Shown here: in pieces, positions 8,464 through 16,179 of the stretch | How the letters are laid out: the number at the start of each line of letters is the position of its first letter | Position numbering within the stretch: position 1 is the first letter of the stretch | Source: an uncultured Brachyspira sp. | GTDB lineage: Bacteria; Spirochaetota; Brachyspiria; Brachyspirales; Brachyspiraceae | Assembly: GCF_944388875.1 (NCBI RefSeq) | Contig: NZ_CALXKQ010000024.1 | Span: 1 to 41,351, forward strand | Reading direction: 5' to 3' | Length of the DNA: 41,351 bases | Notes under the pieces: model-generated | What the model was told of the DNA's origin: nothing | The model's database searches: none | Seen by the model: only the letters and a program-made list of their open reading frames with translations | Translations under genes and position numbers: made by a program

Positions 8464-9333
8464 ATGAAAAAAATTATTTTATTTCTTTTAAGCATTAATT
8501 TTTTATGGGCATCTCCGCCTACTGAAGCGTATTTTTCTGAACTTTTAAGGGATAATGGTAAAGTAACAAAAAATACACTTAAAGCCTATGATGTAGAAAG
8601 TGGTGGTATGGTTTATTTTGATGGAGAGATTACATTAACAGGAGTTCTTGAAAGAGCTGATAATGAAGATATGGGAGATAATTATACTGCTTTAAGATTT
8701 TATCCTGATAATAATGTAAATCTTCCTTTTTTATATGCTTCATCTGAAATGTATTTGGAAAATCAAGGTGCTTCTAAATATGGTGATTCTTGGGATTTTA
8801 GCGGCGTTGAATTTGACAGATTGGATTTCGGTGTCTTATTAAAAAATATTGAAGTAAAATTACCAGAACCTTTGAATAAAAGATTTTTAGGTGTTTCTGC
8901 GGTAAGAGCTGAAGTTACAATTAGAAATTATCGTTTTTATGGAGAAGGCGAAGCAGGAAGAGAGGCTTACGGTGATATTGTAGGTTTTAAGGCTTTAGGT
9001 GATGTAGAAACAAAGTATTTTAGTAAAAATAATTATAATTCAGGAAATGTTTCTTACAACGAACTTGAATATAATTCTAAAGATGATTATGTGAATATAA
9101 GAGATAAAGCAAATGGAAAAATAATAGGAAAGATTTTGAAAAGAGATATGATTTATAATGGGGGGGTTTTATTATCTATCAATGGAGAAGGTATTGATTA
9201 TGAGAATTATGCAGATATCGAAACAAAGTGGCTTGAAGTATTTTATCTTCCTCCAGAGGCTGAAGACGGAAAAGATGCAATTCATGGCTTTGTGCATGGT
9301 TCACAGATAAAACTTGAAAACGGAGGCTATTAA
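8464..9333 (+). CDS. Secreted protein with C-terminal SH3b-like domain, copy 2
   Basis: A 289-aa tandem paralogue of the preceding gene. Codons 1-201 are identical to copy 1 at the DNA level, including the signal peptide. All twelve amino-acid differences lie between residues 202 and 284, in the SH3b-like region (for example INGEGIDYENYADIETKWLEVF against INGAGIDYMNYENFEKNWHEVF). Most base differences there change the residue; about five are silent. This suggests divergence of the ligand-binding domain while the rest is homogenised by recent duplication or gene conversion. Function unknown. Confidence 0.8.
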   Translation: MKKIILFLLSINFLWASPPTEAYFSELLRDNGKVTKNTLKAYDVESGGMVYFDGEITLTGVLERADNEDMGDNYTALRFYPDNNVNLPFLYASSEMYLENQGASKYGDSWDFSGVEFDRLDFGVLLKNIEVKLPEPLNKRFLGVSAVRAEVTIRNYRFYGEGEAGREAYGDIVGFKALGDVETKYFSKNNYNSGNVSYNELEYNSKDDYVNIRDKANGKIIGKILKRDMIYNGGVLLSINGEGIDYENYADIETKWLEVFYLPPEAEDGKDAIHGFVHGSQIKLENGGY

Positions 9334-9351
9334 AAGAGCATAGCAATAACA

Positions 9352-9450
9352 AGTGAGCCGAAGCCAGCCCCACAGGGCACAGACGTGTGAGTGAGTAAAC
9401 TCACTAGCTTATTTAAGGCAGCACCTTGCTTCGGTCGCGAGCATAGCAAT
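9352..9450 (+). repeat. 100-bp direct repeat, copy 3 (diverged 3' part)
   Basis: Matches copies 1 and 2 from GTGAGCCGAAGCC through the GTGAGTGAG…CTCACTAGC hairpin and TTATTTAAGGC, then departs (CAGCACCTTGCTTCGG…). It marks the right end of the tandem duplication. Confidence 0.88.
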
Positions 9451-9460
9451 AATAATAATT

Positions 9461-9489
9461 TTGACAATTTATATTAATTTTATTATAAT
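9461..9489 (+). promoter_or_regulatory. Promoter of the Rpn-family gene, leaderless arrangement
   Basis: TTGACA (9461-9466), 17 bp, TATAAT (9484-9489): a perfect consensus. Exactly 6 nt separate the -10 box from the ATG at 9496, so transcription is expected to start at or within the start codon. Confidence 0.85.
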
Positions 9490-9495
9490 GTTTGT

Positions 9496-10380
9496 ATGAT
9501 GGATAATAACTACAGAAGCATAAAATATTTTAATACATTGAATGATTATTTTGTGAGATATCTTTTCTCTGATAAAGGAAGCGAGGCAATATTGCTTGAT
9601 TTTATTAATTCAACAATGCTTGATGCTGGTATGAAAACTTTCAGAAGTGTAGAAATACTTACGCCATCGCCGAAGGCGGGCAGATGCCTCAATTATAAGG
9701 AAAATTACGAAGATAAAGAAACCATAACAGATGTTAAATGTATAACTCAAAACGGTTCAGTTGTTATAATAGAGATTCAGCTTCAAGGCAATTCAAGATT
9801 TCCAGAACGCATACTTTATTATTGGGCTTCTAATTACAGCAAACTTTTAAAGCAAGGCGAAAAATATGATGACCTAACTCCTGTAATAAGTATAAATCTT
9901 CTTAATTTCAATTTAGATGACAGCAGCAATATACATTCCTGCTATATGATTTATGACACAGTTAATCAAAGACTTTTGACAGATCATTTACAAATACATA
10001 TAATTGAGCTTAAAAAATTTAAGGGTGATTTATTAAAACCAAATTTAAATTGCTGGCTTAAATTTTTCACTATAAAAGAAAAAGATAATAAGGAGGTTAT
10101 AATGTCAGAAATAGTAAAAGAGAAACCTATAATGGAAGAAGTGCAAAAAAGATATAATAACTTCATTAAAGACAGACTAATGATGAATGAATATGATAAA
10201 AGACAGGCATATTTATATGGTAAGCAAATAATGCTTGAAGAAGAGCGAAGACTAGGAATTGAAGAGGGTGAAAAAAATAAGGCAATATCTATAGCTAGGA
10301 ATTTTAAGAAAGCTGGCATAGATATAAAAATAATCAGTGAAAATACAGGTTTGAGTATAGAGGAAGTGGAAAATTTGTGA
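9496..10380 (+). CDS. Rpn-family PD-(D/E)XK nuclease (recombination-promoting / putative transposase)
   Basis: A 294-aa protein of the Rpn/PDDEXK_2 family. The N-terminal LNDYFVRYLFSDKG and the nuclease core ITDVKC…VVIIEIQLQ (Asp79, Glu93, Gln95) followed by RILYYWASNYSKLLKQGEKY are diagnostic. Members are DNA endonucleases that promote RecA-independent recombination, and are often multicopy. The C-terminal end (GLSIEEVENL) is the usual helical tail. Residues about 57-66 (SPSPKAGRCL) appear to be an insertion encoded by a palindromic GC-rich sequence at 9663-9687. No ribosome binding site is present; the -10 box lies 6 nt before the ATG. A second ATG follows at 9499. Confidence 0.88.
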   Translation: MMDNNYRSIKYFNTLNDYFVRYLFSDKGSEAILLDFINSTMLDAGMKTFRSVEILTPSPKAGRCLNYKENYEDKETITDVKCITQNGSVVIIEIQLQGNSRFPERILYYWASNYSKLLKQGEKYDDLTPVISINLLNFNLDDSSNIHSCYMIYDTVNQRLLTDHLQIHIIELKKFKGDLLKPNLNCWLKFFTIKEKDNKEVIMSEIVKEKPIMEEVQKRYNNFIKDRLMMNEYDKRQAYLYGKQIMLEEERRLGIEEGEKNKAISIARNFKKAGIDIKIISENTGLSIEEVENL

Positions 10381-10753
10381 GTTTATTAAAGAACAAGTTT
10401 TCTCATATAATAAATATTAGATATAATAAATTAAAAAAGCTAGACTACTGCCAAGCATAATAATAACAAACGAGTTGACGAAGTCCATCTCATAAAATAT
10501 GCAGTAATGTACATTTGCATAAGAGTCAGTGCTTTAGTTGCTAGCTTATAATAGCGGAGGACTTATAAATATTTTTAAACTACAATAAGACAGTGTAAGA
10601 AAATTATTAAGTTTTATGAAAAAAAGTCAAATATAAAAACTGCAGTACTTTTGGTTCTCGCTTCGCTTGGGTCAGCAAAAGAACTGTGGTTTGGGGTGAA
10701 ACCCAAATAAAAATATTAAGACCTAATAATAACAATAATAAAGGATAGTTAAG
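10381..10753. other. Repeat-bearing intergenic region upstream of ribH
   Basis: No gene. It holds GACGAAGTCCATCTC (about 10475-10490, shared with the 7.2-kb repeat), a hairpin CAGTACTTTTG (10643-10653)/CAAAAGAACTG (10675-10685), and a second small hairpin TTTGGG/CCCAAA (10690-10707). There is no RFN element, so ribH lacks its own FMN switch here. Confidence 0.6.
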
Positions 10754-11224
10754 ATGAAAACTTTTGAAGGAAAACTCGTTAGTGAAAAACCAATTAAAAT
10801 TGGTATAGTATGTGCTAGATTCAATGAATTTATTGTTTCTAAACTTTTGGGCGGTGCTTTGGATGCTTTATCCCGTCATAATATTAAAGACGATGATATT
10901 TCTGTAGCTTGGGTACCGGGGGCTTTTGAGATACCTCTAATAGCTTCTAAAATGGCTAAATCCAAAAAATATGATGCTGTTATATGTTTGGGTGCTGTTA
11001 TAAGAGGTTCAACTACTCATTATGATTATGTTTGTGCTGAGGTGTCTAAAGGTATTGCTAATGTTTCGCTTAATTCAGATGTTCCTGTAATGTTCGGAGT
11101 TTTAACTACTGAAAACATTGAACAGGCTATTGAAAGAGCTGGAACTAAAGCTGGAAACAAAGGTTTTGATTCTGCTATGGGTGCTATTGAAATGGTAAAC
11201 CTAATCAGAGAAATAGAAAAATAA
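10754..11224 (+). CDS. ribH: 6,7-dimethyl-8-ribityllumazine synthase
   Basis: A 156-aa protein, typical of lumazine synthase. Motifs: [34 protein letters not shown] (with the catalytic His), [16 protein letters not shown] and [16 protein letters not shown]. It condenses the RibD product with dihydroxybutanone phosphate from RibBA and would assemble as an icosahedral shell. AAGGA lies upstream of the ATG. In many bacteria it directly follows ribBA; here 3.7 kb intervenes, and it must either be reached by readthrough or use an unidentified promoter. Confidence 0.97.
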   Translation: MKTFEGKLVSEKPIKIGIVCARFNEFIVSKLLGGALDALSRHNIKDDDISVAWVPGAFEIPLIASKMAKSKKYDAVICLGAVIRGSTTHYDYVCAEVSKGIANVSLNSDVPVMFGVLTTENIEQAIERAGTKAGNKGFDSAMGAIEMVNLIREIEK

Positions 11225-11250
11225 TATCTAATAATACTATACTACAATTA

Positions 11251-11290
11251 AAACAAGGGCTTAAATTATTTTTAAGTTCCTTGTTTTTTA
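11251..11290 (+). terminator. Rho-independent terminator after ribH
   Basis: AACAAGG(G)CTTAAA pairs with TTTAAG(TT)CCTTGTT around an ATTATT-type loop, followed by a T run (TTTTTTATT). Confidence 0.85.
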
Positions 11291-11410
11291 TTATCTTTAA
11301 TTTTTATTATTTGTTATATTTAATAATAAACTTAATATTATATCTATAGACTTTTTTATTATTTAATATATAATATTTATTAATAATAATTATTAATAAT
11401 AGGGGTTCAT

Positions 11411-11899
11411 ATGAAATTAAAAGGATCTAAAACAGAGGTTAATTTGAGAAATGCGTTTATAGGCGAGGCTATGGCAAGATGCAGATATATGTTTTATGCT
11501 GAGAAGGCTAGAGAAGAGGGAAAAGAGGATGTGGCTTTAATGTATGAAAGAGCTGCCAGAAATGAACAGGAACATGCTAAAATATGGTTTCAGAATTTTC
11601 ATGGTATATTTTCTACAGAAGATAATTTAAAAGAATCTATTATGAATGAAAATTATGAATCTATTGATATGTATTTGGGATATGCTAAAACTGCTCAGGA
11701 AGAGGGGTTTGATGATTTGGCTATGGCTTTTATGAATGTTGCTAGAATAGAAGACGGACATAAAAAACAGTTTCAAAGTTTCTTAGAAGATAAAACTTTT
11801 GATGTTCAAAATTGGCAGTGTGATATATGCGGCTATATTGATTTGGCAAATGAAAATCCTCAAATATGCCCTGTTTGCAAAACTAAAAAGTCAAAATAA
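11411..11899 (+). CDS. Rubrerythrin
   Basis: A 162-aa protein. The ferritin-like diiron domain (1-125) shows GEAMARCRY, ERAARNEQEHAKIW (ExxH), AKTAQEEGFDD and ARIEDGHKKQF (ExxH). A short C-terminal rubredoxin-like domain carries CDICGY and CPVC for one iron. Rubrerythrins are cytoplasmic NAD(P)H-dependent peroxidases that protect anaerobes from hydrogen peroxide. AGGGG lies 8 nt before the ATG. It stands alone between two terminators. Confidence 0.95.
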   Translation: MKLKGSKTEVNLRNAFIGEAMARCRYMFYAEKAREEGKEDVALMYERAARNEQEHAKIWFQNFHGIFSTEDNLKESIMNENYESIDMYLGYAKTAQEEGFDDLAMAFMNVARIEDGHKKQFQSFLEDKTFDVQNWQCDICGYIDLANENPQICPVCKTKKSK

Positions 11900-11910
11900 T
11901 AATTGTTATC

Positions 11911-11958
11911 ATATTCTATTGTAGGTATTTAATTTTAATAAAACTTACGATAGAATAT
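11911..11958. terminator. Bidirectional terminator between rubrerythrin and the membrane-protein gene
   Basis: ATATTCTATTGTAGGT (11911-11926) pairs with bases 11943-11958 over about 16 bp, with two G-T pairs. It lies in the 66-bp gap between convergent genes and can serve both strands. Confidence 0.75.
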
Positions 11959-11965
11959 TATTTTA

Positions 11966-12442
11966 TTATGATTTAATTTTCTCTTTATATATGAGTGTAT
12001 ATATGTATCTTTTGCAAGATAATAATTTATTTATGAATTCTCTTAAATCATATTTTATATTATTATTATCTATTTTAATTTTAATAGATAAATTTTCATA
12101 AGAATTCATATTATCAAAAAAAGTTTCATGATTTAATTCTTTTCTATTTTCTTTATCAAATAAAGTAAGTAATTCTCTTATATTTTTATTTTTTGCACTT
12201 ATGAATGTTTCAAAATAAAAATTATCATCTTTTAATATATTTATATCATATACAATATTAAATATATATTTTTCAATTTCATCAAATTCTTTCAATATCA
12301 TATTTAAATATTGATATGATAATCTTTTACTTGGAAATTTACTTGTTACAGTATAATTATATATTATAGTTCCAATCAAAGTTATTAATGAAATAACTAA
12401 AGAAATTATAGATATTATTACTTCTATATTAGATATTTTCAT
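11966..12442 (-). CDS. Small membrane protein of the STAS-GHKL gene set
   Basis: A 158-aa protein not assigned to a family. One N-terminal hydrophobic segment (about residues 8-30, IIVSLVISLITLIGTII-like) is followed by a helical, charged cytoplasmic or periplasmic domain rich in Asn, Lys and Ile. Its ATG overlaps the stop codon of the upstream gene (ATGA), with no Shine-Dalgarno, so translation is probably coupled. It is the last gene of a three-gene set with a STAS-like protein and a GHKL ATPase, and could be their membrane partner or effector. Confidence 0.7.
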   Translation of the reverse strand: MKISNIEVIISIISLVISLITLIGTIIYNYTVTSKFPSKRLSYQYLNMILKEFDEIEKYIFNIVYDINILKDDNFYFETFISAKNKNIRELLTLFDKENRKELNHETFFDNMNSYENLSIKIKIDNNNIKYDLREFINKLLSCKRYIYTLIYKEKIKS

Positions 12443-12777
12443 TTTTTTATTAAGTTATTGGCTTTTTCCATAAACCCTTTTATATGTTTTATTAAAAATT
12501 TATCATCTGAACATTCAAATGTAATTTTTTTATTAATTTCATCTAATGTATAATATTTATTTATAATCAAACCAGCAAATGCTTCATCCCAAAAAGATGG
12601 TCCTATACCATCCAACTTATCAAGGTTAATAGTTATTTTATCATATTTATTTAAAGATGGTATTAAACAATCCTCTCTAAAAACTTCTCCTGATACATCA
12701 CTATCAGTTCTATATCTGCCAAAAGGAGAAGGACTAAAATCTTTATATAAAACTATATATTCTTTTATCAATTTCAT
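12439..12777 (-). CDS. STAS-like protein (DUF4325 type)
   Basis: A 112-aa protein resembling the STAS-like DUF4325 domain: RTDSDVSGEVFREDCLIPSL, then NLDKLDGIGPSFWDEAFAGL, with a Ser-Phe at the position where STAS domains carry the regulatory Ser. STAS proteins bind GHKL kinases or NTPs in partner-switching systems. A strong site AGGAGG lies inside the end of the upstream ATPase gene, whose stop is 3 bp away, and the next gene overlaps by 4 bp, so the three are a coupled operon. The pairing with a GHKL ATPase supports the call. Confidence 0.78.
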   Translation of the reverse strand: MKLIKEYIVLYKDFSPSPFGRYRTDSDVSGEVFREDCLIPSLNKYDKITINLDKLDGIGPSFWDEAFAGLIINKYYTLDEINKKITFECSDDKFLIKHIKGFMEKANNLIKK

Positions 12778-12780
12778 TAA

Positions 12781-13899
12781 TTATTCCTCCTCATATAATG
12801 TTTCATCTATATCTATTTCAGATTTTATACAACCATTCCATGAAATAAGTGTACCTTGAAGATTATAGTCTAATAATTTTGATTCAATATCATCACTATT
12901 TTTTGTATACTTATAATAACCTTTTCTGCTAATTATTACAAGTTCTCCATTATCTGATTTTTTAGCATATTTTTTAATAGACTTTAATCCTTTGCCTCTA
13001 TTTTCTAATTTTGTTGATGATTCACTTGTTTCTACCGCGATACGGATTTTTTCTGCATCATTTTTATTGAAAATAACATACCTTTTTAAATCTAGTGTTT
13101 TAGGTATTGTTTTCCCTTGGTCATAAATTATAATTTTCATATTATTATCATTTATATTTATATATCCTAATATCCACCATTTTTTTAATTTATATATAGA
13201 GTTGTAGATAAAGTCATCAGGATAAGCATGATGATGCGTATTTAATATAGCCTCTGTTATACCAACTTTAAGGGTTTTCTTTCCATTTATACTATTTTCA
13301 TTAATTAAACTTTCAATTTCATTTACAATCTGCAATTTACGCCCTTCATTACCACTAGTTCCTGATTTAAATTTTAAATATCTTATAGTATTATTATTGT
13401 TAGGTGTTATATATCCTTTTTCTTTCCTTGATAATTTTATATCTAAAAAATCATACATACCTATATCATTAAATATGGTTTTAATTTCATTATTCCATTT
13501 ATTGAAATCATAAACTCCAATTCTGGTTTTATGTAAAGTACAAAGTCTATCTAATTCAGATACCAATACTAATGCTGCTTCTGGTGTTATATATGTGAGG
13601 TATTTCATATTTATAAACAATCTTTTTTTATTATCAGATATTTCTCTTATTTTATTAAAAAAGACTAATGTTTCACAAGTATTCTCATCAAATGATAAAA
13701 CTTTAGGGATATCTATTTCTAATTTATCTTTTCTTTTATGTCTGCTCTTTTTATATATACTCCCAGTAGCAACCCTCCTTTTTCTTTTTTCCTTTAATTT
13801 ATATATAAATTTTTTAATTGTATGTTTTTTATGTAATAATTTCTTATAGAATTTTTTATGTTTTCTATTTCTTTTAATTAAAAAAGGCTTTTTATTCAT
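12781..13899 (-). CDS. STAS-GHKL ATPase with basic N terminus
   Basis: A 372-aa protein. Residues 1-60 are nearly half Lys/Arg/His and could bind nucleic acid. Residues about 65-155 look like a STAS-type alpha/beta domain (RLFINMKYLTYITPEAALVL). Residues about 185-350 are a GHKL (HATPase) domain: N box EAILNTHHHAY (216-226), G1 region IIYDQGKTIP (Asp260, Gly262) and G2 motif NRGKGLKSIKKY (300-311). No His kinase dimerisation domain is seen, so it fits an RsbW-like kinase or ATP switch rather than a two-component sensor. Its promoter lies inside the end of terL and predicts a leaderless mRNA. Confidence 0.8.
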   Translation of the reverse strand: MNKKPFLIKRNRKHKKFYKKLLHKKHTIKKFIYKLKEKRKRRVATGSIYKKSRHKRKDKLEIDIPKVLSFDENTCETLVFFNKIREISDNKKRLFINMKYLTYITPEAALVLVSELDRLCTLHKTRIGVYDFNKWNNEIKTIFNDIGMYDFLDIKLSRKEKGYITPNNNNTIRYLKFKSGTSGNEGRKLQIVNEIESLINENSINGKKTLKVGITEAILNTHHHAYPDDFIYNSIYKLKKWWILGYININDNNMKIIIYDQGKTIPKTLDLKRYVIFNKNDAEKIRIAVETSESSTKLENRGKGLKSIKKYAKKSDNGELVIISRKGYYKYTKNSDDIESKLLDYNLQGTLISWNGCIKSEIDIDETLYEEE

Positions 13900-13905
13900 A
13901 AATAT

Positions 13906-13934
13906 ATTATAGATTAATAATAGTATTTTTTCAA
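13906..13934 (-). promoter_or_regulatory. Promoter of the STAS-GHKL operon, leaderless arrangement
   Basis: On the minus strand TTGAAA (13934-13929), 17 bp, TATAAT (13911-13906), then 6 nt to the ATG at 13899. No Shine-Dalgarno is present. The operon can therefore be expressed separately from the terminase genes upstream. Confidence 0.8.
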
Positions 13935-13937
13935 TTA

Positions 13938-15308
13938 TTATTCTCCAAAAATAGCATTAACTAAATTCATTTTATCATCATTTTCTTCATTTATTATTTC
14001 TTCAATACCAAAGAATATCAAACTAGATAAAGCATCTGGAAAATCTAAATAGCTGAATATATCTCCTTTAATATTGCTTCCATTAAGAGAATCATCGAAA
14101 TTTAATAATTGTTTAAGTGCTATATATCCGCGTCCATTATTAGTTTTAAGCCATTTATCTGTATCTGTGCTTTCTGGTATATACTGCCAGCTTTTAGGAA
14201 AATATACTTTATCATATATTAAATAGCTTGCATTGACTATACGTTCTGCTTTATTTTTATGAACATAAAAAGGAATTACTTCAAAATGTTTTTCTAATCT
14301 TTTTACTAATTCCTTCTGAGCAAAGTTGCTTTCGCATAATACTTTTTTTATTTTTTTATCTATTAAGAAATTGATTATACTTTCATCAGTGGTAGAGTTT
14401 TCATCATTACGCATAAGTCCTGAATCTATTAAATAAATATCTTCTTCTACCTGAGTGTATATTATGACAGAGGTAAAGCAGTTATATTCTCCGAATGCTG
14501 GATCAACTACGGCTTTATGTTCACCTGAATTGATTTTATCTATATTTTCTTTTTTATTATCATCATAGAATTTTAATTTAGAATATAAGAAAATTTTTCC
14601 CTGTTTATTTTTTATTTTACCAAGCCAAATATGCTCATACATTTTAGGCATTATTTTTAGAGTTGAAAGTCTTGATTTATTTAATATATCGCTGAAATAA
14701 TAGTTACCGTCATAGTTTATGAAAGTTATTAAAATATTATTGTCTTCATATTCTTTATAATTATATTTGTTATTATTTTTATCAGTGTATATTTTATTTT
14801 CTAATTTAAACTTGCTTACAGTTTTGTAAATAAAATCCGTTTCAAATCTAGGATTAAATGCAATCCATATTTCACTTTTTTCAGCACGTATTGAAGGCTC
14901 TAATATTTCATAGCTTCTTTGCGTGAGAGTTTGTCCTTCCTCTATGAAGCATATTTTTACATTGTATATTGATTTAATCTCTTCAATGGAGCATTCTCTT
15001 ATGCCTAAAAATATAAATTTGCAGTTGGTAATTTTATTTATGATTTCATTTCTTTTGATTATAAAAAAACTTTCAAGCTTTAATTCTTTTATGATGCTTA
15101 TTAGAAGGGGGTATGTTGAATAGGCTATTGATTTTTGAATTTCTCTTGAACATAGTATAACGCCTTTAACTTCAAAACTTTTTGCTATTAGAATGCGGGC
15201 AATAGATTCGCTTTTTCCTCCGCCGCGTCCCCCATAAGCTATTTTTAATCTCTTTTGCATATACGCCCATTTTTCAAAAGGTTTTAATATATTGAACTTT
15301 ATATCCAT
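13938..15308 (-). CDS. terL: Phage-type terminase large subunit
   Basis: A 456-aa terminase. The ATPase domain has Walker A GGRGGGKS (26-33) and Walker B ICFIEE (119-124); IAFNPR at about 149-154 is the coupling region. The nuclease domain shows acidic residues in VVDPAFG (Asp269), LCESN (Glu326) and DFPDALSSL (Asp425), the three-acid RNase H-like set. It packages DNA into procapsids and cuts it. I start at the ATG at 15308, which has GGAG 10 nt upstream, instead of a TTG at 15323. All key residues are intact. No portal or capsid gene follows. Confidence 0.92.
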   Translation of the reverse strand: MDIKFNILKPFEKWAYMQKRLKIAYGGRGGGKSESIARILIAKSFEVKGVILCSREIQKSIAYSTYPLLISIIKELKLESFFIIKRNEIINKITNCKFIFLGIRECSIEEIKSIYNVKICFIEEGQTLTQRSYEILEPSIRAEKSEIWIAFNPRFETDFIYKTVSKFKLENKIYTDKNNNKYNYKEYEDNNILITFINYDGNYYFSDILNKSRLSTLKIMPKMYEHIWLGKIKNKQGKIFLYSKLKFYDDNKKENIDKINSGEHKAVVDPAFGEYNCFTSVIIYTQVEEDIYLIDSGLMRNDENSTTDESIINFLIDKKIKKVLCESNFAQKELVKRLEKHFEVIPFYVHKNKAERIVNASYLIYDKVYFPKSWQYIPESTDTDKWLKTNNGRGYIALKQLLNFDDSLNGSNIKGDIFSYLDFPDALSSLIFFGIEEIINEENDDKMNLVNAIFGE

Positions 15309-15335
15309 TATTATTTTCTCCAAATAAAATTATTT

Positions 15336-15791
15336 TTAATTATCAAATCCGACTCTTATATTAATTTTATTTTCTTCTTCTTTTAGTTTTCTTTTTTCAA
15401 GCCTTTTAGATTTTCTTGTTTTTACAAGCTCTAAAAATACTATAATAGCTCTTTCGCTTGGAGGATTATATTTATAAACTGTTCTTTTTATAAATGATTC
15501 TTTTCCGTCTTTATCGGTTTTTATTTCTTTTATTGTGTCTTTAGTATAATAACCTAAAGCCTTTTTTATCAGAGCATTTTCTATTTTTATTTTGGCATCT
15601 TTAAAATATTCATCTTTCGCCTTTCTTATTTTTTTTGCTAAACTTTTCTTATATTTTCTGCTTGATTTGTTAATATATTCTTTTAACTCATCATAGCTGA
15701 TATTTAAAGTTCTGCTTAAATGCTCAAATGTAGGATTTTCTTTTTTTATTAGATTATAAATAGAATCTTCAAGCTTTTTTGTATATTTCAT
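15336..15791 (-). CDS. terS: Phage-type terminase small subunit
   Basis: A 151-aa basic protein directly upstream of terL. It has an N-terminal helix-turn-helix (FEHLSRTLNISYDELKEYIN, about 22-41), a helical oligomerisation region and the family-like ALIKKALGYYTKD…KYNPPSERAIIVFLEL segment. TerS rings recognise the DNA to be packaged and load TerL. AGGCGG precedes the ATG. It is divergent from the MerR-like/TPR genes, with promoters in the shared 120-bp gap. Confidence 0.82.
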   Translation of the reverse strand: MKYTKKLEDSIYNLIKKENPTFEHLSRTLNISYDELKEYINKSSRKYKKSLAKKIRKAKDEYFKDAKIKIENALIKKALGYYTKDTIKEIKTDKDGKESFIKRTVYKYNPPSERAIIVFLELVKTRKSKRLEKRKLKEEENKINIRVGFDN

Positions 15792-15803
15792 TATGCCGCC
15801 TAT

Positions 15804-15830
15804 TTGACAAAAAATAATTTATAATATAAT
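15804..15830 (+). promoter_or_regulatory. Promoter-like block upstream of the broken 658-aa gene
   Basis: TTGACA (15804-15809) and TATAAT (15825-15830), spaced by only 15 bp. The block from 15811 to 15853 is almost the same as 18176-18219, which precedes the TPR gene. That indicates a duplicated control region. Confidence 0.6.
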
Positions 15831-15912
15831 CAAAAAATATAAGTAATTATAAGAATTTTATTGATGTCCTGCGTAAGTAATGAAATGAATTATAAAAAAT
15901 ATAGTTTATAAT

Positions 15913-16179
15913 ATGTATGTAAGAAGAATATTTTAGTTCTGTGAATTAGTTTTTAATAATGATATTACAGACGTAAATATAAAACAATTTTTATTAGCAA
16001 TAATAGGAAGCATTATAAAAAGTATAAATATAGAAAAAAGAGAATATTATATTTATAATGATAAATATATACTTAATTCATTAAAGGATATTATAGAAAA
16101 TAAAGGCTATAAAAAGGTTTATATTATATCAAAAGTATCAGGGCATCAATTAAATACAAGAAAAGATAAGCCTTATAAT
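15913..16179 (+). pseudogene. Interrupted N-terminal part of the 658-aa MerR-like gene
   Basis: In the same frame as the following gene, codons are open from 15937 to 16179 and read as ordinary protein (…KQFLLAIIGSIIKSINIEK…GYKKVYIISKVSGHQL…), but contain no ATG, GTG or TTG. An ATG at 15913 in that frame is followed by seven codons and a TAG at 15934-15936. Another ATG (15864) opens 15 codons in a different frame, after the duplicated promoter block. The original N terminus therefore seems to be broken by a stop or a frameshift. Confidence 0.6.

Noticed and set aside
9496-10380. Insertion sequence around the Rpn-family gene
   Set aside because: No terminal inverted repeats or target duplication could be matched around it. 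Rpn proteins are often annotated as transposases without forming an IS element.
15309-15323. TTG start giving a 461-aa terminase large subunit
   Set aside because: The ATG at 15308 has GGAG 10 nt upstream and begins directly with the family-like N terminus; the TTG has no ribosome binding site.
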